A DNA stretch of 64,000 bases from Acidimicrobiales bacterium (GTDB lineage: Bacteria > Actinomycetota > Acidimicrobiia > Acidimicrobiales > Iamiaceae), in NCBI GenBank assembly GCA_030448105.1, contig JAUJNP010000002.1, positions 129,248 through 193,247 on the forward strand, given 5' to 3'. Shown in pieces: positions 51,228 through 59,240 of this stretch (the first letter of the stretch is position 1; every line of letters begins with the position of its first letter). Under the pieces are notes generated by a model, which was given only the letters and a program-made list of their open reading frames with translations, ran no database searches and had not been told where the DNA came from. A program made the translations under genes and the position numbers.

Positions 51228-52432
51228 GGCTGCGCTTCGACGAGTCGGTCGAGGCGTTCCGGGCCGAGCTGCTCGACTGGCTGGCGGCCCACCGTCCGAG
51301 CGCCGAGGAGATGGCGGCCGACCCGTCGATCTCCACCGGGCATGCACCGGATTGGGCCCGCCGGTGGACTCGCCAGATGTTCGACGCCGGCTGGCTGGTG
51401 CCGGGCTGGCCCCCCGAGCTCGGCGGGCGCAACGCCGGGCCCATCGAGACCCTCGTCTACATCGAGGAGCTGGCCAGAGCCAAGGTGCCCCGCACCACCA
51501 ACGTGCAGGGCCTCGGCATCGTGGCCCCCTCCATCCTCGACTACGGCAGCGAGGCCCAGATCCGCGACTACGCCATGCCCATCCTCCGGGGCGAGAAGAC
51601 CGCCTGCCTGGGTATGAGCGAGCCCGGCGCGGGGAGCGACCTGGCCGCCCTCAGCACCCGGGCGGTGCTCGACGGCGACCGCTTCGTGATCAACGGCCAG
51701 AAGGTGTGGACCTCGGGCGCCAACTACGCCGACTTCTGCTTCCTGTTCTGCCGCACCGACCCCGACGCGCCCAAGCACAAGGGCATCAGCATCGTGCTGG
51801 TCGACATGGACACGCCCGGCATCACCGTCCGCCCGCTGCCCGAGATCATCCGCCCGGAGCACCCCGACCTCAACGAGGTTTTCTTCGCCGATGTGGTCGT
51901 GCCCGCCGAGAACCTGGTCGGCGAGATGAACAATGGCTGGGCCATGGCCAACGGCTCGCTCGCCCACGAGCGGGGGATGGTGTGGGTGAGCGGCGTGATG
52001 AGCCTCGAGGAGTCCATGGACCGGCTCCGCGGGGAGCTCCCGGCGATCACCGCCGGGTTGACCCCGGCGGAGCGGGCCGTGGCCATCGACCGCGTGGTGG
52101 AGCTGACCATCGACACCACCGCGGCCCGCTGCCTCGGCTACCGGGGCTTCGCCAAGTTGGCCAAGGGCGGCAGCGCCCCCGAGCAGGCCCTGATGAAGCT
52201 ATTCGCCAGCGAGGTGCGCCAGCGCATCGCCCTCGTCGGCGCCGAGGTCCAGGGGGCGGCGGCCATCGAGGTGGGCGCGGTCGACATGGACGGGCACCTG
52301 AGCGTGGACGAACCCCAGGGCACCTGGCTCGAGCAGTACTTCCACTCCTTCGCCAACACCATCTCCGCCGGCGCCTCGGAGATCCAGCGCAACATCATCG
52401 CCGAGCGGGTGCTCGGCCTCCCCCGGTCCTGA
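51224..52432 (+). CDS. Acyl-CoA dehydrogenase, probable partner subunit
   Basis: 402 residues. Motifs: WPPELGGRNAGPIETLVYIE, CLGMSEPGAGSDLAALSTRA, NGQKVWTSGANYADFCFLFC, and C-terminal GASEIQRNIIAERVLGLPRS. It is the FAD-binding type closest to the proteins at 35297-36454 and 60585-61784. GTG at 51224 overlaps the first subunit's stop, which supports equal expression and assembly. Confidence 0.94.
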   Translation: MRLRFDESVEAFRAELLDWLAAHRPSAEEMAADPSISTGHAPDWARRWTRQMFDAGWLVPGWPPELGGRNAGPIETLVYIEELARAKVPRTTNVQGLGIVAPSILDYGSEAQIRDYAMPILRGEKTACLGMSEPGAGSDLAALSTRAVLDGDRFVINGQKVWTSGANYADFCFLFCRTDPDAPKHKGISIVLVDMDTPGITVRPLPEIIRPEHPDLNEVFFADVVVPAENLVGEMNNGWAMANGSLAHERGMVWVSGVMSLEESMDRLRGELPAITAGLTPAERAVAIDRVVELTIDTTAARCLGYRGFAKLAKGGSAPEQALMKLFASEVRQRIALVGAEVQGAAAIEVGAVDMDGHLSVDEPQGTWLEQYFHSFANTISAGASEIQRNIIAERVLGLPRS

Positions 52433-52440
52433 GGGCGGCC

Positions 52441-54117
52441 GTGACCGGGGCCGCCACCGTCGCCGAGCTCTTCGCCAACCGCAGCCAGGATCCGCACCCG
52501 GGCCTGCGCACCGACGACGGCTGCTGGTCGTGGGCCGACGTGGTGGCCGAGTCGGCGGCACGCGCCGCCCTCCTCGCGGCCATGGCCGATGACCGTGCCC
52601 TACCCCCCGACCGAAATCGGCCGGTCGGCCACCACCTCGGCGTGCTCCTCGACAACGTGCCGGAGTACGTGTTCCTGCTCGGCGGCGCCGCCCTCGCCGG
52701 TGCGGTCGTGGTCGGGATCAACCCCACCCGGCGGGGCGAGGAGCTGGCTCGCGACGTCCGCCACACCGACTGCCGGGTGGTGTTCACCGATCGGCGCCAG
52801 GCGCCGCTGCTGGAGGGGCTGGACCTGGGTGGGTGCGAGGTGGTCACCGTCAACACCCCTGAGTGGGCCGAGCGGGTGGCGGCGCACGCGGGAGCGCCGA
52901 TCCCGGCGAGCGCGCCGGCGGCGGATGACCTGTTCCTGCTGCTGTTCACCTCCGGCTCCACCGGCGCGCCGAAGGCGGTGCGGATGAGCCAGGGCCGGGC
53001 GGCGCGGACGGCCACGGCTTCGGCCGTCGCCTTCACCCCCGACGACGTCCTGTACTGCGCCATGCCCCTGTTCCACGGCAACGCCCTGCTGGCCAACCTG
53101 CTGCCCGGCCTGGCGGCGGGCGCCACCGTCGTGCTGCGGCGGCGCTTCTCGGCGTCGGCGTTCCTGGACGACGTCCGCCGCCACGGGTGCACGTACTTCA
53201 ACTACGTGGGCCGGGCCCTCTCCTACATCCTCGCCCAGGCCCCCACCCCGGCCGACGCCGACAACCAACTGAAGTGGGCCCTCGGCTCGGAGGCCTCGCC
53301 CCGCGACCTCGTCGAGTTCCGCCGGCGCTTCGGATGCCCCGTGATCGAGGGCTACGGGTCGAGCGAGGGGGCGATCGTCATCCGACCCTTCCCGGGCATG
53401 CCCCCCGAGGCGCTGGGCCGGCCCAAGGACGGTCTCGACGTGGCCGTCATCGACCCCGACACCGGGACCGAGTGCCCGCCGGCCCGGTTCGGCGACCAGC
53501 GCCGCCTGCTCAACCCGGGAGAGGCCATCGGGGAGATCGTCGGGCGCAACGCCCTCGGGTCCTTCGAGGGCTACTACGCCAACCCCGAAGCCGACGCCGA
53601 ACGCGGCCGGTCCGGCTGGTACTGGACCGGCGACCTCGGCTACCGGGACGCCGACGGCACCTTCTACTTCGCCGGGCGGACCGCCGACTGGTTGCGGGTG
53701 GACGGCGAGAACTTCGCCGCCGGGCCGGTGGAGCGGATCCTGGGGCGCCTCCCGGGGGTGGCCGCGGTGGCGGTGTACGCCGTGCCCGACCCCCGCACCG
53801 CCGACGCGGTGATGGCGGCCATCGAGCTCGACGAGGGCGCCCGCTTCGACCCCGACGCGTTCACCGCCTTCCTCGCCGCCCAGCCCGACCTGGGCACCAA
53901 GTGGGCGCCCCGCTTCGTCCGGGTCGTCGACCGCCTGCCCCTCACCGCCACCGGCAAGCTCGACCGCAAGCCGCTGCGGGCCGCCCGGTGGGAGACCACC
54001 GACCCGGTCTGGTGGCGCCCGGAGCCCGGGGCTGCCTACCGCCGGCTCGAGGCGGCTGACGTGGCGGCCCTGCACCAGGCGTTCGCCGACCACGGGCGGG
54101 CAGCCATGCTGGCGTGA
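52441..54117 (+). CDS. AMP-dependent acyl-CoA synthetase (FadD-like)
   Basis: 558 residues. P-loop LLFTSGSTGAPKAVRMSQ, GYGSSEGAIVI in the A5 position, WYWTGDLGYRDADG, GRTADWLRVDGENFAAGPVE and LPLTATGKLDRKPLRAARW. The WLRVDGENF hinge is typical of the FadD17/FATP-like branch that accepts bulky or very-long acids. GTG at 52441 with GAGGGCGG upstream, eight bases after the acyl-CoA dehydrogenase stop. The LLM oxidoreductase overlaps its stop. Confidence 0.93.
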   Translation: MTGAATVAELFANRSQDPHPGLRTDDGCWSWADVVAESAARAALLAAMADDRALPPDRNRPVGHHLGVLLDNVPEYVFLLGGAALAGAVVVGINPTRRGEELARDVRHTDCRVVFTDRRQAPLLEGLDLGGCEVVTVNTPEWAERVAAHAGAPIPASAPAADDLFLLLFTSGSTGAPKAVRMSQGRAARTATASAVAFTPDDVLYCAMPLFHGNALLANLLPGLAAGATVVLRRRFSASAFLDDVRRHGCTYFNYVGRALSYILAQAPTPADADNQLKWALGSEASPRDLVEFRRRFGCPVIEGYGSSEGAIVIRPFPGMPPEALGRPKDGLDVAVIDPDTGTECPPARFGDQRRLLNPGEAIGEIVGRNALGSFEGYYANPEADAERGRSGWYWTGDLGYRDADGTFYFAGRTADWLRVDGENFAAGPVERILGRLPGVAAVAVYAVPDPRTADAVMAAIELDEGARFDPDAFTAFLAAQPDLGTKWAPRFVRVVDRLPLTATGKLDRKPLRAARWETTDPVWWRPEPGAAYRRLEAADVAALHQAFADHGRAAMLA

Positions 54118-55052
54118 GGTTCGCCGTCACCCACCCGTTGGTGAGCCACCCCGCGTCTCCGGACCTGGTGACGGGCGAGGGCGTCACCCGGGTGGCCACC
54201 GCGGCCGAGCGGGCCGGCTTCGACGGCATCGGGTTCACCGACCACCCCGCCCCCTCGCAGCGCTGGCTCGAGGGCGGCGGCCACGACGCCCTCGACCCGT
54301 TCGTGGCCCTGGGCTTCTGCGCGGCCGCCACCGAGCGCATCCGGCTCATCCCCAACATTGTCGTCCTCCCCTACCGGAACCCGTTCCTCGTGGCCAAGGC
54401 GTCCGCCACCCTCGACGTGCTCTCCGGCGGACGCTTCACCCTCGCCGTCGGCGCCGGGTACCTGAAGGCCGAGTTCGCCGCGCTCGGCGTGGTCCACGCC
54501 GAGCGCAACCAGCTCTACGACGAGGCCCTCGCCGTGGTGAAGGCGGTGTGGACGAGCGACGACGTGAGCGCGGAGGGCCGACACTTCAGCGCCCGTGGCA
54601 TCACCGCCCACCCTCGTCCCACTACCGTGCCCCATCCGCCGATCTGGGTGGGCGGCAACAGCGCCCGGGCCCGCCAGAGGGTCGCCGACCACGGCGATGG
54701 CTGGGCGCCGTTCCCGGCGCCGGCCGGCCTGGCCCGCACCGCCCGCACCGTGGCCCTCGACCGCCTCGACGACCTGGCGGCGGCGATCGACGACCTGCGG
54801 GCCCGCCGGGTGGCGGCGGGACGCGACCCGGCCGGCGTGGACGTGTGCTTCGCCTGCCGGGCCGGCGGCGACCCCGGTTCGGCGGCGTTCGACCCCGACG
54901 CCCACCTCGAAGGGCTGTCCGAACTGGCGGCCCTCGGGGTCACCTGGGTGCAGGTCGGCCTGCCCGGCGACGACCTCGGCCACACCCTCACCACCCTCGA
55001 GCGCTACGGCGAGCAGGTGATCACGCCGGGCAGACTGCTGCCATGGCCCTGA
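54114..55052 (+). CDS. LLM-class (luciferase-like, probably F420-dependent) oxidoreductase
   Basis: 312 residues. TIM-barrel flavin/F420 enzyme: FDGIGFTDHPAPS, RIRLIPNIVVLPYRNPFLVAK, LDVLSGGRFTLAVGAGYLKAEF and HPPIWVGGNSARARQRVADHGDGW are all family landmarks. F420 dependence is likely for an actinobacterium but cannot be proven from sequence. GTG overlaps the ligase stop. Last acyl-CoA-linked gene of the plus-strand arm; the methyltransferase overlaps it by ten bases. Confidence 0.92.
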   Translation: MRFAVTHPLVSHPASPDLVTGEGVTRVATAAERAGFDGIGFTDHPAPSQRWLEGGGHDALDPFVALGFCAAATERIRLIPNIVVLPYRNPFLVAKASATLDVLSGGRFTLAVGAGYLKAEFAALGVVHAERNQLYDEALAVVKAVWTSDDVSAEGRHFSARGITAHPRPTTVPHPPIWVGGNSARARQRVADHGDGWAPFPAPAGLARTARTVALDRLDDLAAAIDDLRARRVAAGRDPAGVDVCFACRAGGDPGSAAFDPDAHLEGLSELAALGVTWVQVGLPGDDLGHTLTTLERYGEQVITPGRLLPWP

Positions 55053-55822
55053 ACCCGGTGACGCAGTACGCCGACGATCGCAACCTGCGGGCACGCCAGC
55101 GCCTCTGGGCACACCAGAGTCCGACGTTCGACATCTTCGGATGGGTTCTCGACCTCGCCGGTGTCACGCCCGAGGTCAGCGTGCTCGATCTCGGTTGTGG
55201 CAACGGCCAGTACCTCCGGTCGATGCAGGCGCGTGGGGTCACCGCCGTGGGCTGCGACGTGTCACTCGGGATGCTGTGCTCGGCCGCAGGGCACAGACCG
55301 CTGCTCAACGCAGACGCCGTGCGGCTGCCGCTGCGTGACGGCTCCTTCGACGTCGTGTTGGCACCGCACATGCTGTACCACGTAGTCGACCGGGCAGCAG
55401 CCGCTCGAGAGATGCGCCGAACCCTGACAGGGGGAGGCGTGTGTGTGGTGGTCACGAACGGAGCGGACCACATGCGTTCACTGCGCGATCTGGTCGAGGC
55501 GGCAGCCGGCCAGGGCAGCCCCGGCTGGGAGATGAAGAACCCCTCGACGCACGTCTTCTCGCTCGAGAACGGCGAAGCGCAGCTGCGGACGGCCTTCGAG
55601 TCGGTCACCCGCGTTCGTCCCGAGGACGTACCGATCGTCCGCATCAGCGATGCCGACGTGGCGGCCGACTACGTCGCGAGCGTCGGCGACCACTACGCGG
55701 ACGACGTGGCGAGACCGTGGAACGAGGTGGTGGAGGATGTCCGGCGAGCCGTTCAGGCCGTGATCCGCTCCGAAGGCGTCTTCACGGTCGCAGGCGACAC
55801 CGGGGCCTTCGTTTGTCGATGA
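55043..55822 (+). CDS. SAM-dependent methyltransferase (class I)
   Basis: 259 residues. Motif I VLDLGCGNGQYLRSM, acidic loop GCDVSLGML, motif II-like FDVVLAPHMLYHVVDRAAAA, and LTGGGVCVVVT. Small-molecule methyltransferase of the Methyltransf_11 type; substrate unknown. It starts at an ATG inside the end of the LLM gene, yet its base composition is less GC-biased than its neighbours, so it may be a recent addition. Toxin-antitoxin genes follow. Confidence 0.9.
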   Translation: MALNPVTQYADDRNLRARQRLWAHQSPTFDIFGWVLDLAGVTPEVSVLDLGCGNGQYLRSMQARGVTAVGCDVSLGMLCSAAGHRPLLNADAVRLPLRDGSFDVVLAPHMLYHVVDRAAAAREMRRTLTGGGVCVVVTNGADHMRSLRDLVEAAAGQGSPGWEMKNPSTHVFSLENGEAQLRTAFESVTRVRPEDVPIVRISDADVAADYVASVGDHYADDVARPWNEVVEDVRRAVQAVIRSEGVFTVAGDTGAFVCR

Positions 55823-55856
55823 GGGCCGGCTCGGGCCGCCAGACGCACCAGCCGTG

Positions 55857-56237
55857 TCACCCCACGGGCAGGAGATCGACCTCGTAGTTCGAGAATCGGC
55901 GATCGACGCTGATGATGGTCAGGCCTTCGCTTCGAGCCTGCGCGATGAGCATCCGGTCGAACGGATCGGTGTGGTGGGCAGGCAGCGCGCCGGCGGCGAG
56001 CGCGTGGGCGGCGGTGATCGCAAGAGCGTCGAAGGCGTTGGCGGCCAGCGCGTCGAGGAGATCATCGGGGGCGTCGAGCCGGCCGACGGCCTTCTTGATG
56101 GCGATCTCCCAGGCGGTGGCAGCCGAGACGGCCACGGTCGTGTCGGGGTCGGCGATGACGGCCGCGGCGCGGGGAGGGAGGGCTTGGTCGGCGCCGAGCC
56201 ACCACAGCAGGATGTGGGTGTCGAGGAGCACGTTCAC
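55857..56237 (-). CDS. VapC-type PIN-domain toxin
   Basis: 126 residues. PIN ribonuclease with four acidic residues in place: Asp in MNVLLDTHILLWW, Glu in AWEIAIKKAVG, Asp in TDPFDRMLIAQA and Asp in IISVDRRFSNY. VapC toxins cleave tRNA or rRNA until bound by the antitoxin. GTG at 56237 overlaps the antitoxin stop (GTGA). The second pair, at 57357-58017, is a different subfamily. Confidence 0.93.
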   Translation of the reverse strand: MNVLLDTHILLWWLGADQALPPRAAAVIADPDTTVAVSAATAWEIAIKKAVGRLDAPDDLLDALAANAFDALAITAAHALAAGALPAHHTDPFDRMLIAQARSEGLTIISVDRRFSNYEVDLLPVG

Positions 56238-56473
56238 GGGTGTTCGCCGCGGAAGGCGGCGGCCACCTCGTCCGGGACTTCATCGAAGTCGGCCGAGATG
56301 TGGACCCGGCCGGTCCAGAGGCCGGGCACCCGAACGGGCCGGGGGCGGGCGGGCAAGATCCGCGCCACCACGTGCCCGGCCCTGGCGATCTCGACCTCCT
56401 CGGCCTCACCGTTCTCGACTGCGGCCACCAGCCTCGAGAGGTTCGTCTTGGCCTCGTGCATGTTCACCCGCAT
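56234..56473 (-). CDS. Phd/YefM-family antitoxin
   Basis: 79 residues. N-terminal DNA-binding part MRVNMHEAKTNLSRLVAAVE is diagnostic of Phd/YefM; the C-terminal tail (ISADFDEVPDEVAAAFRG) would wrap the toxin. ATG at 56473 lies six bases after TAACCT with no ribosome site, and a perfect palindrome covers that box, as expected for autoregulation. Co-translated with the VapC gene. Confidence 0.92.
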   Translation of the reverse strand: MRVNMHEAKTNLSRLVAAVENGEAEEVEIARAGHVVARILPARPRPVRVPGLWTGRVHISADFDEVPDEVAAAFRGEHP

Positions 56474-56479
56474 GGCCGC

Positions 56480-56493
56480 AGGTTAGCTAACCT
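56480..56493. promoter_or_regulatory. Perfect 14-bp palindrome over the first antitoxin promoter
   Basis: AGGTTAGCTAACCT is fully symmetric; its minus-strand TAACCT (56485-56480) is the -10 box. TAGCTA repeats nine bases further on (TAGCTAacctagcta context). It is probably the operator for the antitoxin-toxin complex. Confidence 0.65.
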
Positions 56494-56566
56494 AGCTATT
56501 GCTGCTGAAGGCCCCATGCCGGCGATGCCCGCGCCGCCGCCGGCGGGGGCTGAACCCCTCGGTTCC

Positions 56567-56572
56567 TAGGCT
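56567..56572 (+). promoter_or_regulatory. -10 box TAGGCT of the deaminase gene (leaderless)
   Basis: Seven-base gap to the GTG at 56580. Confidence 0.55.
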
Positions 56573-56579
56573 GGCGTCC

Positions 56580-57242
56580 GTGGAGATCACCGCCCTGGAT
56601 CCGCCCATGCATCGGGCCATGGAACTGGCCTGGGAGTCGTTCCGCGCGGGCAGCCTCGGCATCGGCGCCGTCATCACCGCCGACGGCGCCACCGTGTCCA
56701 CCGGCCGGAACCGCCTGGCCGAGAGTGACCCCGGCGACGACCCTCTCGCCGGCACCTCGCTCGCCCACGCCGAGATCAACGCCCTCGCCAAGCTGCCGTG
56801 GGGCGGCCACCCCGACGGCGTGGAGCTGTGGACCACCCTGCAACCATGCCTGCAGTGCCTCGGCGCCATCCGCCTGAGCACGGTCACGGAGGTGAACGTG
56901 CTGGCCCCCGACCCGCTCTTCCGTGGGGTCGAGCGGGCCCGGCACCTCAACCCCTACATCGGCAGCCGGTGGCCGGACTTCCGCCAGCGCGACGTCGACG
57001 AGTGGGCCGTGCTGTCGCTGCTCCTCCAGACCCACGTCGCCGCGTTCTGGCAGGTCGCCGTCCCCGGGTGGAACGAGGTGCTGCCCCAGATCGGCGCGCT
57101 CGCGGCCGCGTTGGTCGCCGACGGCGAGCTGCTCGACCTGGCGGCCGCTGACGCCGACGTGGTGGAGGTGGCCGGGGCCCTCTGGGGTCGCCTCGGCGAA
57201 GGCGTGGCCGAGGTCGCCGCCCTCGCCGACGCCGACGGGTAG
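56580..57242 (+). CDS. CMP/dCMP deaminase-like zinc hydrolase
   Basis: 220 residues. Zinc site: His-Ala-Glu in SLAHAEINALAKL (catalytic Glu) and TLQPCLQCLGAIRLST (PCxxC). This is the cytidine/guanine/tRNA-adenosine deaminase fold; the C-terminal ~100 residues (YIGSRWPDFRQRDVDEWAVL and a helical tail) are an extension not found in tRNA deaminases. The substrate is unknown. GTG at 56580 is set by the leaderless promoter. It stands between two toxin-antitoxin pairs. Confidence 0.9.
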   Translation: MEITALDPPMHRAMELAWESFRAGSLGIGAVITADGATVSTGRNRLAESDPGDDPLAGTSLAHAEINALAKLPWGGHPDGVELWTTLQPCLQCLGAIRLSTVTEVNVLAPDPLFRGVERARHLNPYIGSRWPDFRQRDVDEWAVLSLLLQTHVAAFWQVAVPGWNEVLPQIGALAAALVADGELLDLAAADADVVEVAGALWGRLGEGVAEVAALADADG

Positions 57243-57356
57243 GGCCCCCGCCCGGCTAGGAGTCGCGCACGGGGCTCGATCATCAGAGCCTCGGCGGCGT
57301 GGTGCAGGTTGCCGGTGGGGCGGAGGACGGACCGAGCGAGGCCAACTCATCGGTGG

Positions 57357-57770
57357 CTACACGACCACCACGCCGATGAGGTCGTCGAGGGCTCGGAAGT
57401 CCTGGCCGTTCCGGGTGTAGAGCGGAAGGTCTGCCGCCAAGGCGGTCGCCGCGATCAGCATGTCGACCGCTCGCGCCCCCCGGGCCTTGCGGCCTGCGGC
57501 CGCCACGGAGGCGAAGACGCGTCCATAGGCCCTCGCAGCATTGGCGTCGAAGGGAAGGGGATCGAACGCGGCCTCTGCCCGCTGGAGACGGTCCTGGCGC
57601 CGACTTCGCTCGTCGGGATCCGACGTCGCATGAGGGCCGGCGGCGAGCTCGGCCATGGTGATCGCGCTGATGGCGACGGAGATCGGGAGCGCGAGCGGGT
57701 CCAGCCCATCGAGGTCGATGACGACGGATGTGTCGAGGATGCCGCGCTCCGGTCGGGCTCGCTCAGCCAC
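57357..57770 (-). CDS. VapC-type PIN-domain toxin
   Basis: 137 residues. Acidic residues in GILDTSVVIDLDGL, AITMAELAAG, AVDMLIAATALA and YTRNGQDFRAL complete the PIN active site. GTG at 57770 overlaps the antitoxin stop by eight bases. Longer readings to 57953 lie over the antitoxin gene and are shadows. Confidence 0.92.
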   Translation of the reverse strand: MAERARPERGILDTSVVIDLDGLDPLALPISVAISAITMAELAAGPHATSDPDERSRRQDRLQRAEAAFDPLPFDANAARAYGRVFASVAAAGRKARGARAVDMLIAATALAADLPLYTRNGQDFRALDDLIGVVVV

Positions 57771-58017
57771 GGGGTGCGGGATGTTGGTCAGCCAACGCGT
57801 CGAGGTCGCCTCGGAAGCGGTCATAGTCGACACTGGGTGCCGTCCGGAAGATGGCGACGGCCGTCTCGGCCCCGACGAAACGATGCCGGCGAAGCGGGGA
57901 CAGCTCGCCCACGGGCTCGCCGTTGCGGGTGACGACGAACGTCTCGCCCGCATCGAGGCGCCGCATGATCTCTCCGCTCTGGTTGCGCAGCTCCCGCTGG
58001 GTGATCTCCCGACTCAT
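57763..58017 (-). CDS. Phd/YefM-family antitoxin
   Basis: 84 residues. MSREITQRELRNQSGEIMRR followed by LDAGETFVVTRNGEPVGELSP is the type II antitoxin fold of the YefM/prevent-host-death family; the acidic tail (FRGDLDALADQHP) should bind the toxin. ATG at 58017 lies seven bases after TACGTT. A 19-bp palindrome overlaps this promoter and the end of the upstream amidohydrolase gene. Confidence 0.92.
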   Translation of the reverse strand: MSREITQRELRNQSGEIMRRLDAGETFVVTRNGEPVGELSPLRRHRFVGAETAVAIFRTAPSVDYDRFRGDLDALADQHPAPRG

Positions 58018-58024
58018 TGCCCGT

Positions 58025-58030
58025 AACGTA
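58025..58030 (-). promoter_or_regulatory. -10 box TACGTT of the second antitoxin (leaderless)
   Basis: Seven-base gap to the ATG at 58017; four of its bases lie in the palindrome. Confidence 0.55.
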
Positions 58031-58045
58031 GCACGGCGTGCTACG
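58027..58045. promoter_or_regulatory. 19-bp palindrome, likely antitoxin operator
   Basis: CGTAGCACG (58027-58035) and CGTGCTACG (58037-58045) are perfect arms around one central base. It overlaps the -10 box and the last codons and stop of the amidohydrolase gene. Confidence 0.7.
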
Positions 58046-59240
58046 CAGGCAGCACCCGATCGGGGAGGGGGTGTCGGTAGAGAAGGGCGGCGTTCTCGCA
58101 ACACATGGCGCGCCGCTCGGCCGGGGGGATGTGGCCCCACGCCCTCTCGATGACCGCCTGGGTGTCGGGCCAGGTGCCGTCGCCATGGGGGTAGTCGACC
58201 TCCACCATGATGTTCTCCACGCCGATGGTGTGGCGGGTCTCGATGGTGGATGGGTCGTCGATCGTGCAGAACCAGAAGTTCCGGCGCAGCACGTCGGCCG
58301 GGCGGACGTCCCAGCCGAGGCCGTAGCCGGAGCGGTCGACGATGTTCTCGAGGCGGTCGATGAGCATCGCCACCCATCCGATGCCGCCCTCGGACATGGC
58401 GATCTTCAGGCCGGGGAGGCGGACGGGGTGGCCCGACCACAGCCACTCGGTGCAGGCCGTGAGCGACAGCTGGCCGAACAGGGTGGCCGCCAACGGCACC
58501 ACCGCCTGGTCGCAGCCGGGCGGGAACTCGCCCAGCCCGGACGAACCCACGTGCAGGCTGACCACCGTGTCGGTCTCGGCGCAGGCCCGGAGGATGGGCT
58601 CCCAGTAGTCGGTGAAGATGGACGGGTAGCCGAGGAGGTGCGGGCGCTCGGGCAGGGTGACCGATCGGAAGCCGCGCTCGGCGTTGCGGCGGATCTCCTC
58701 GGCGCCGAGCTCGGGATCGGACAACCAGGTGATGCCCATCGGGATGACCCGGTCGGGGTGGGGCGACCACCAGGCCTCGTGCATCCAGTCGTTCCAGGCG
58801 CGGGTCGTGGCCAGGCCCAGCTCGGGGTCCGAGCATTGGGAGTAGACGCGCCCGCAGAAGCCGGTGATCATCGACGGGAAGCTCAGCGACGCCCACACCC
58901 CGTTGAGGTCCATGTCGTGGACGCGGGCGTCGACGTCGAAGCACCCCGGGCGCATCTGGTCGAAGCGGAACGGCTCCACCGCCACCGTCTCCGGGCGGCG
59001 ACCGGCCACCGCGTTCATGCCCACCTGGCTGTGGCGCTGACCGTCGAACTCCCACACCTCGTGGCCCTGCTTCGTGGTGATGACGCGGGGGGCCCGGTCC
59101 TGGAGGTGGCGGGGCAGCCGGCCCTCGAACATGTCGGGCGGCTCGACCAGGTGGTCGTCGACCGAGATGATCGTGGCCTTGACCTCGCGGGGCTCCGGCT
59201 CCGGGAGGAACAGGCCCGGATCGAGGTCGAGGTCAGTCAA
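58041..59240 (-). CDS. Amidohydrolase_2 family metal-dependent hydrolase
   Basis: 399 residues. IISVDDHLVEPPDMFEGRL, FPSMITGFCGRVYSQCSD, VVSLHVGSSGLGEFPPG, AMSEGGIGWVAMLIDRLENI and EVDYPHGDGTWPDTQ give the barrel's metal and acid residues. It is a paralogue of the protein at 47475-48761. The start is a TTG at 59240 that overlaps the class II aldolase stop by eight bases; no better start precedes the conserved region. It is co-transcribed with that aldolase. Confidence 0.91.
   Translation of the reverse strand: MTDLDLDPGLFLPEPEPREVKATIISVDDHLVEPPDMFEGRLPRHLQDRAPRVITTKQGHEVWEFDGQRHSQVGMNAVAGRRPETVAVEPFRFDQMRPGCFDVDARVHDMDLNGVWASLSFPSMITGFCGRVYSQCSDPELGLATTRAWNDWMHEAWWSPHPDRVIPMGITWLSDPELGAEEIRRNAERGFRSVTLPERPHLLGYPSIFTDYWEPILRACAETDTVVSLHVGSSGLGEFPPGCDQAVVPLAATLFGQLSLTACTEWLWSGHPVRLPGLKIAMSEGGIGWVAMLIDRLENIVDRSGYGLGWDVRPADVLRRNFWFCTIDDPSTIETRHTIGVENIMVEVDYPHGDGTWPDTQAVIERAWGHIPPAERRAMCCENAALLYRHPLPDRVLPA

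Noticed and set aside
54548..55042. Upstream extension of the methyltransferase frame to 54548
   Set aside because: The extension lies over the LLM oxidoreductase gene and is arginine/proline-rich shadow sequence.
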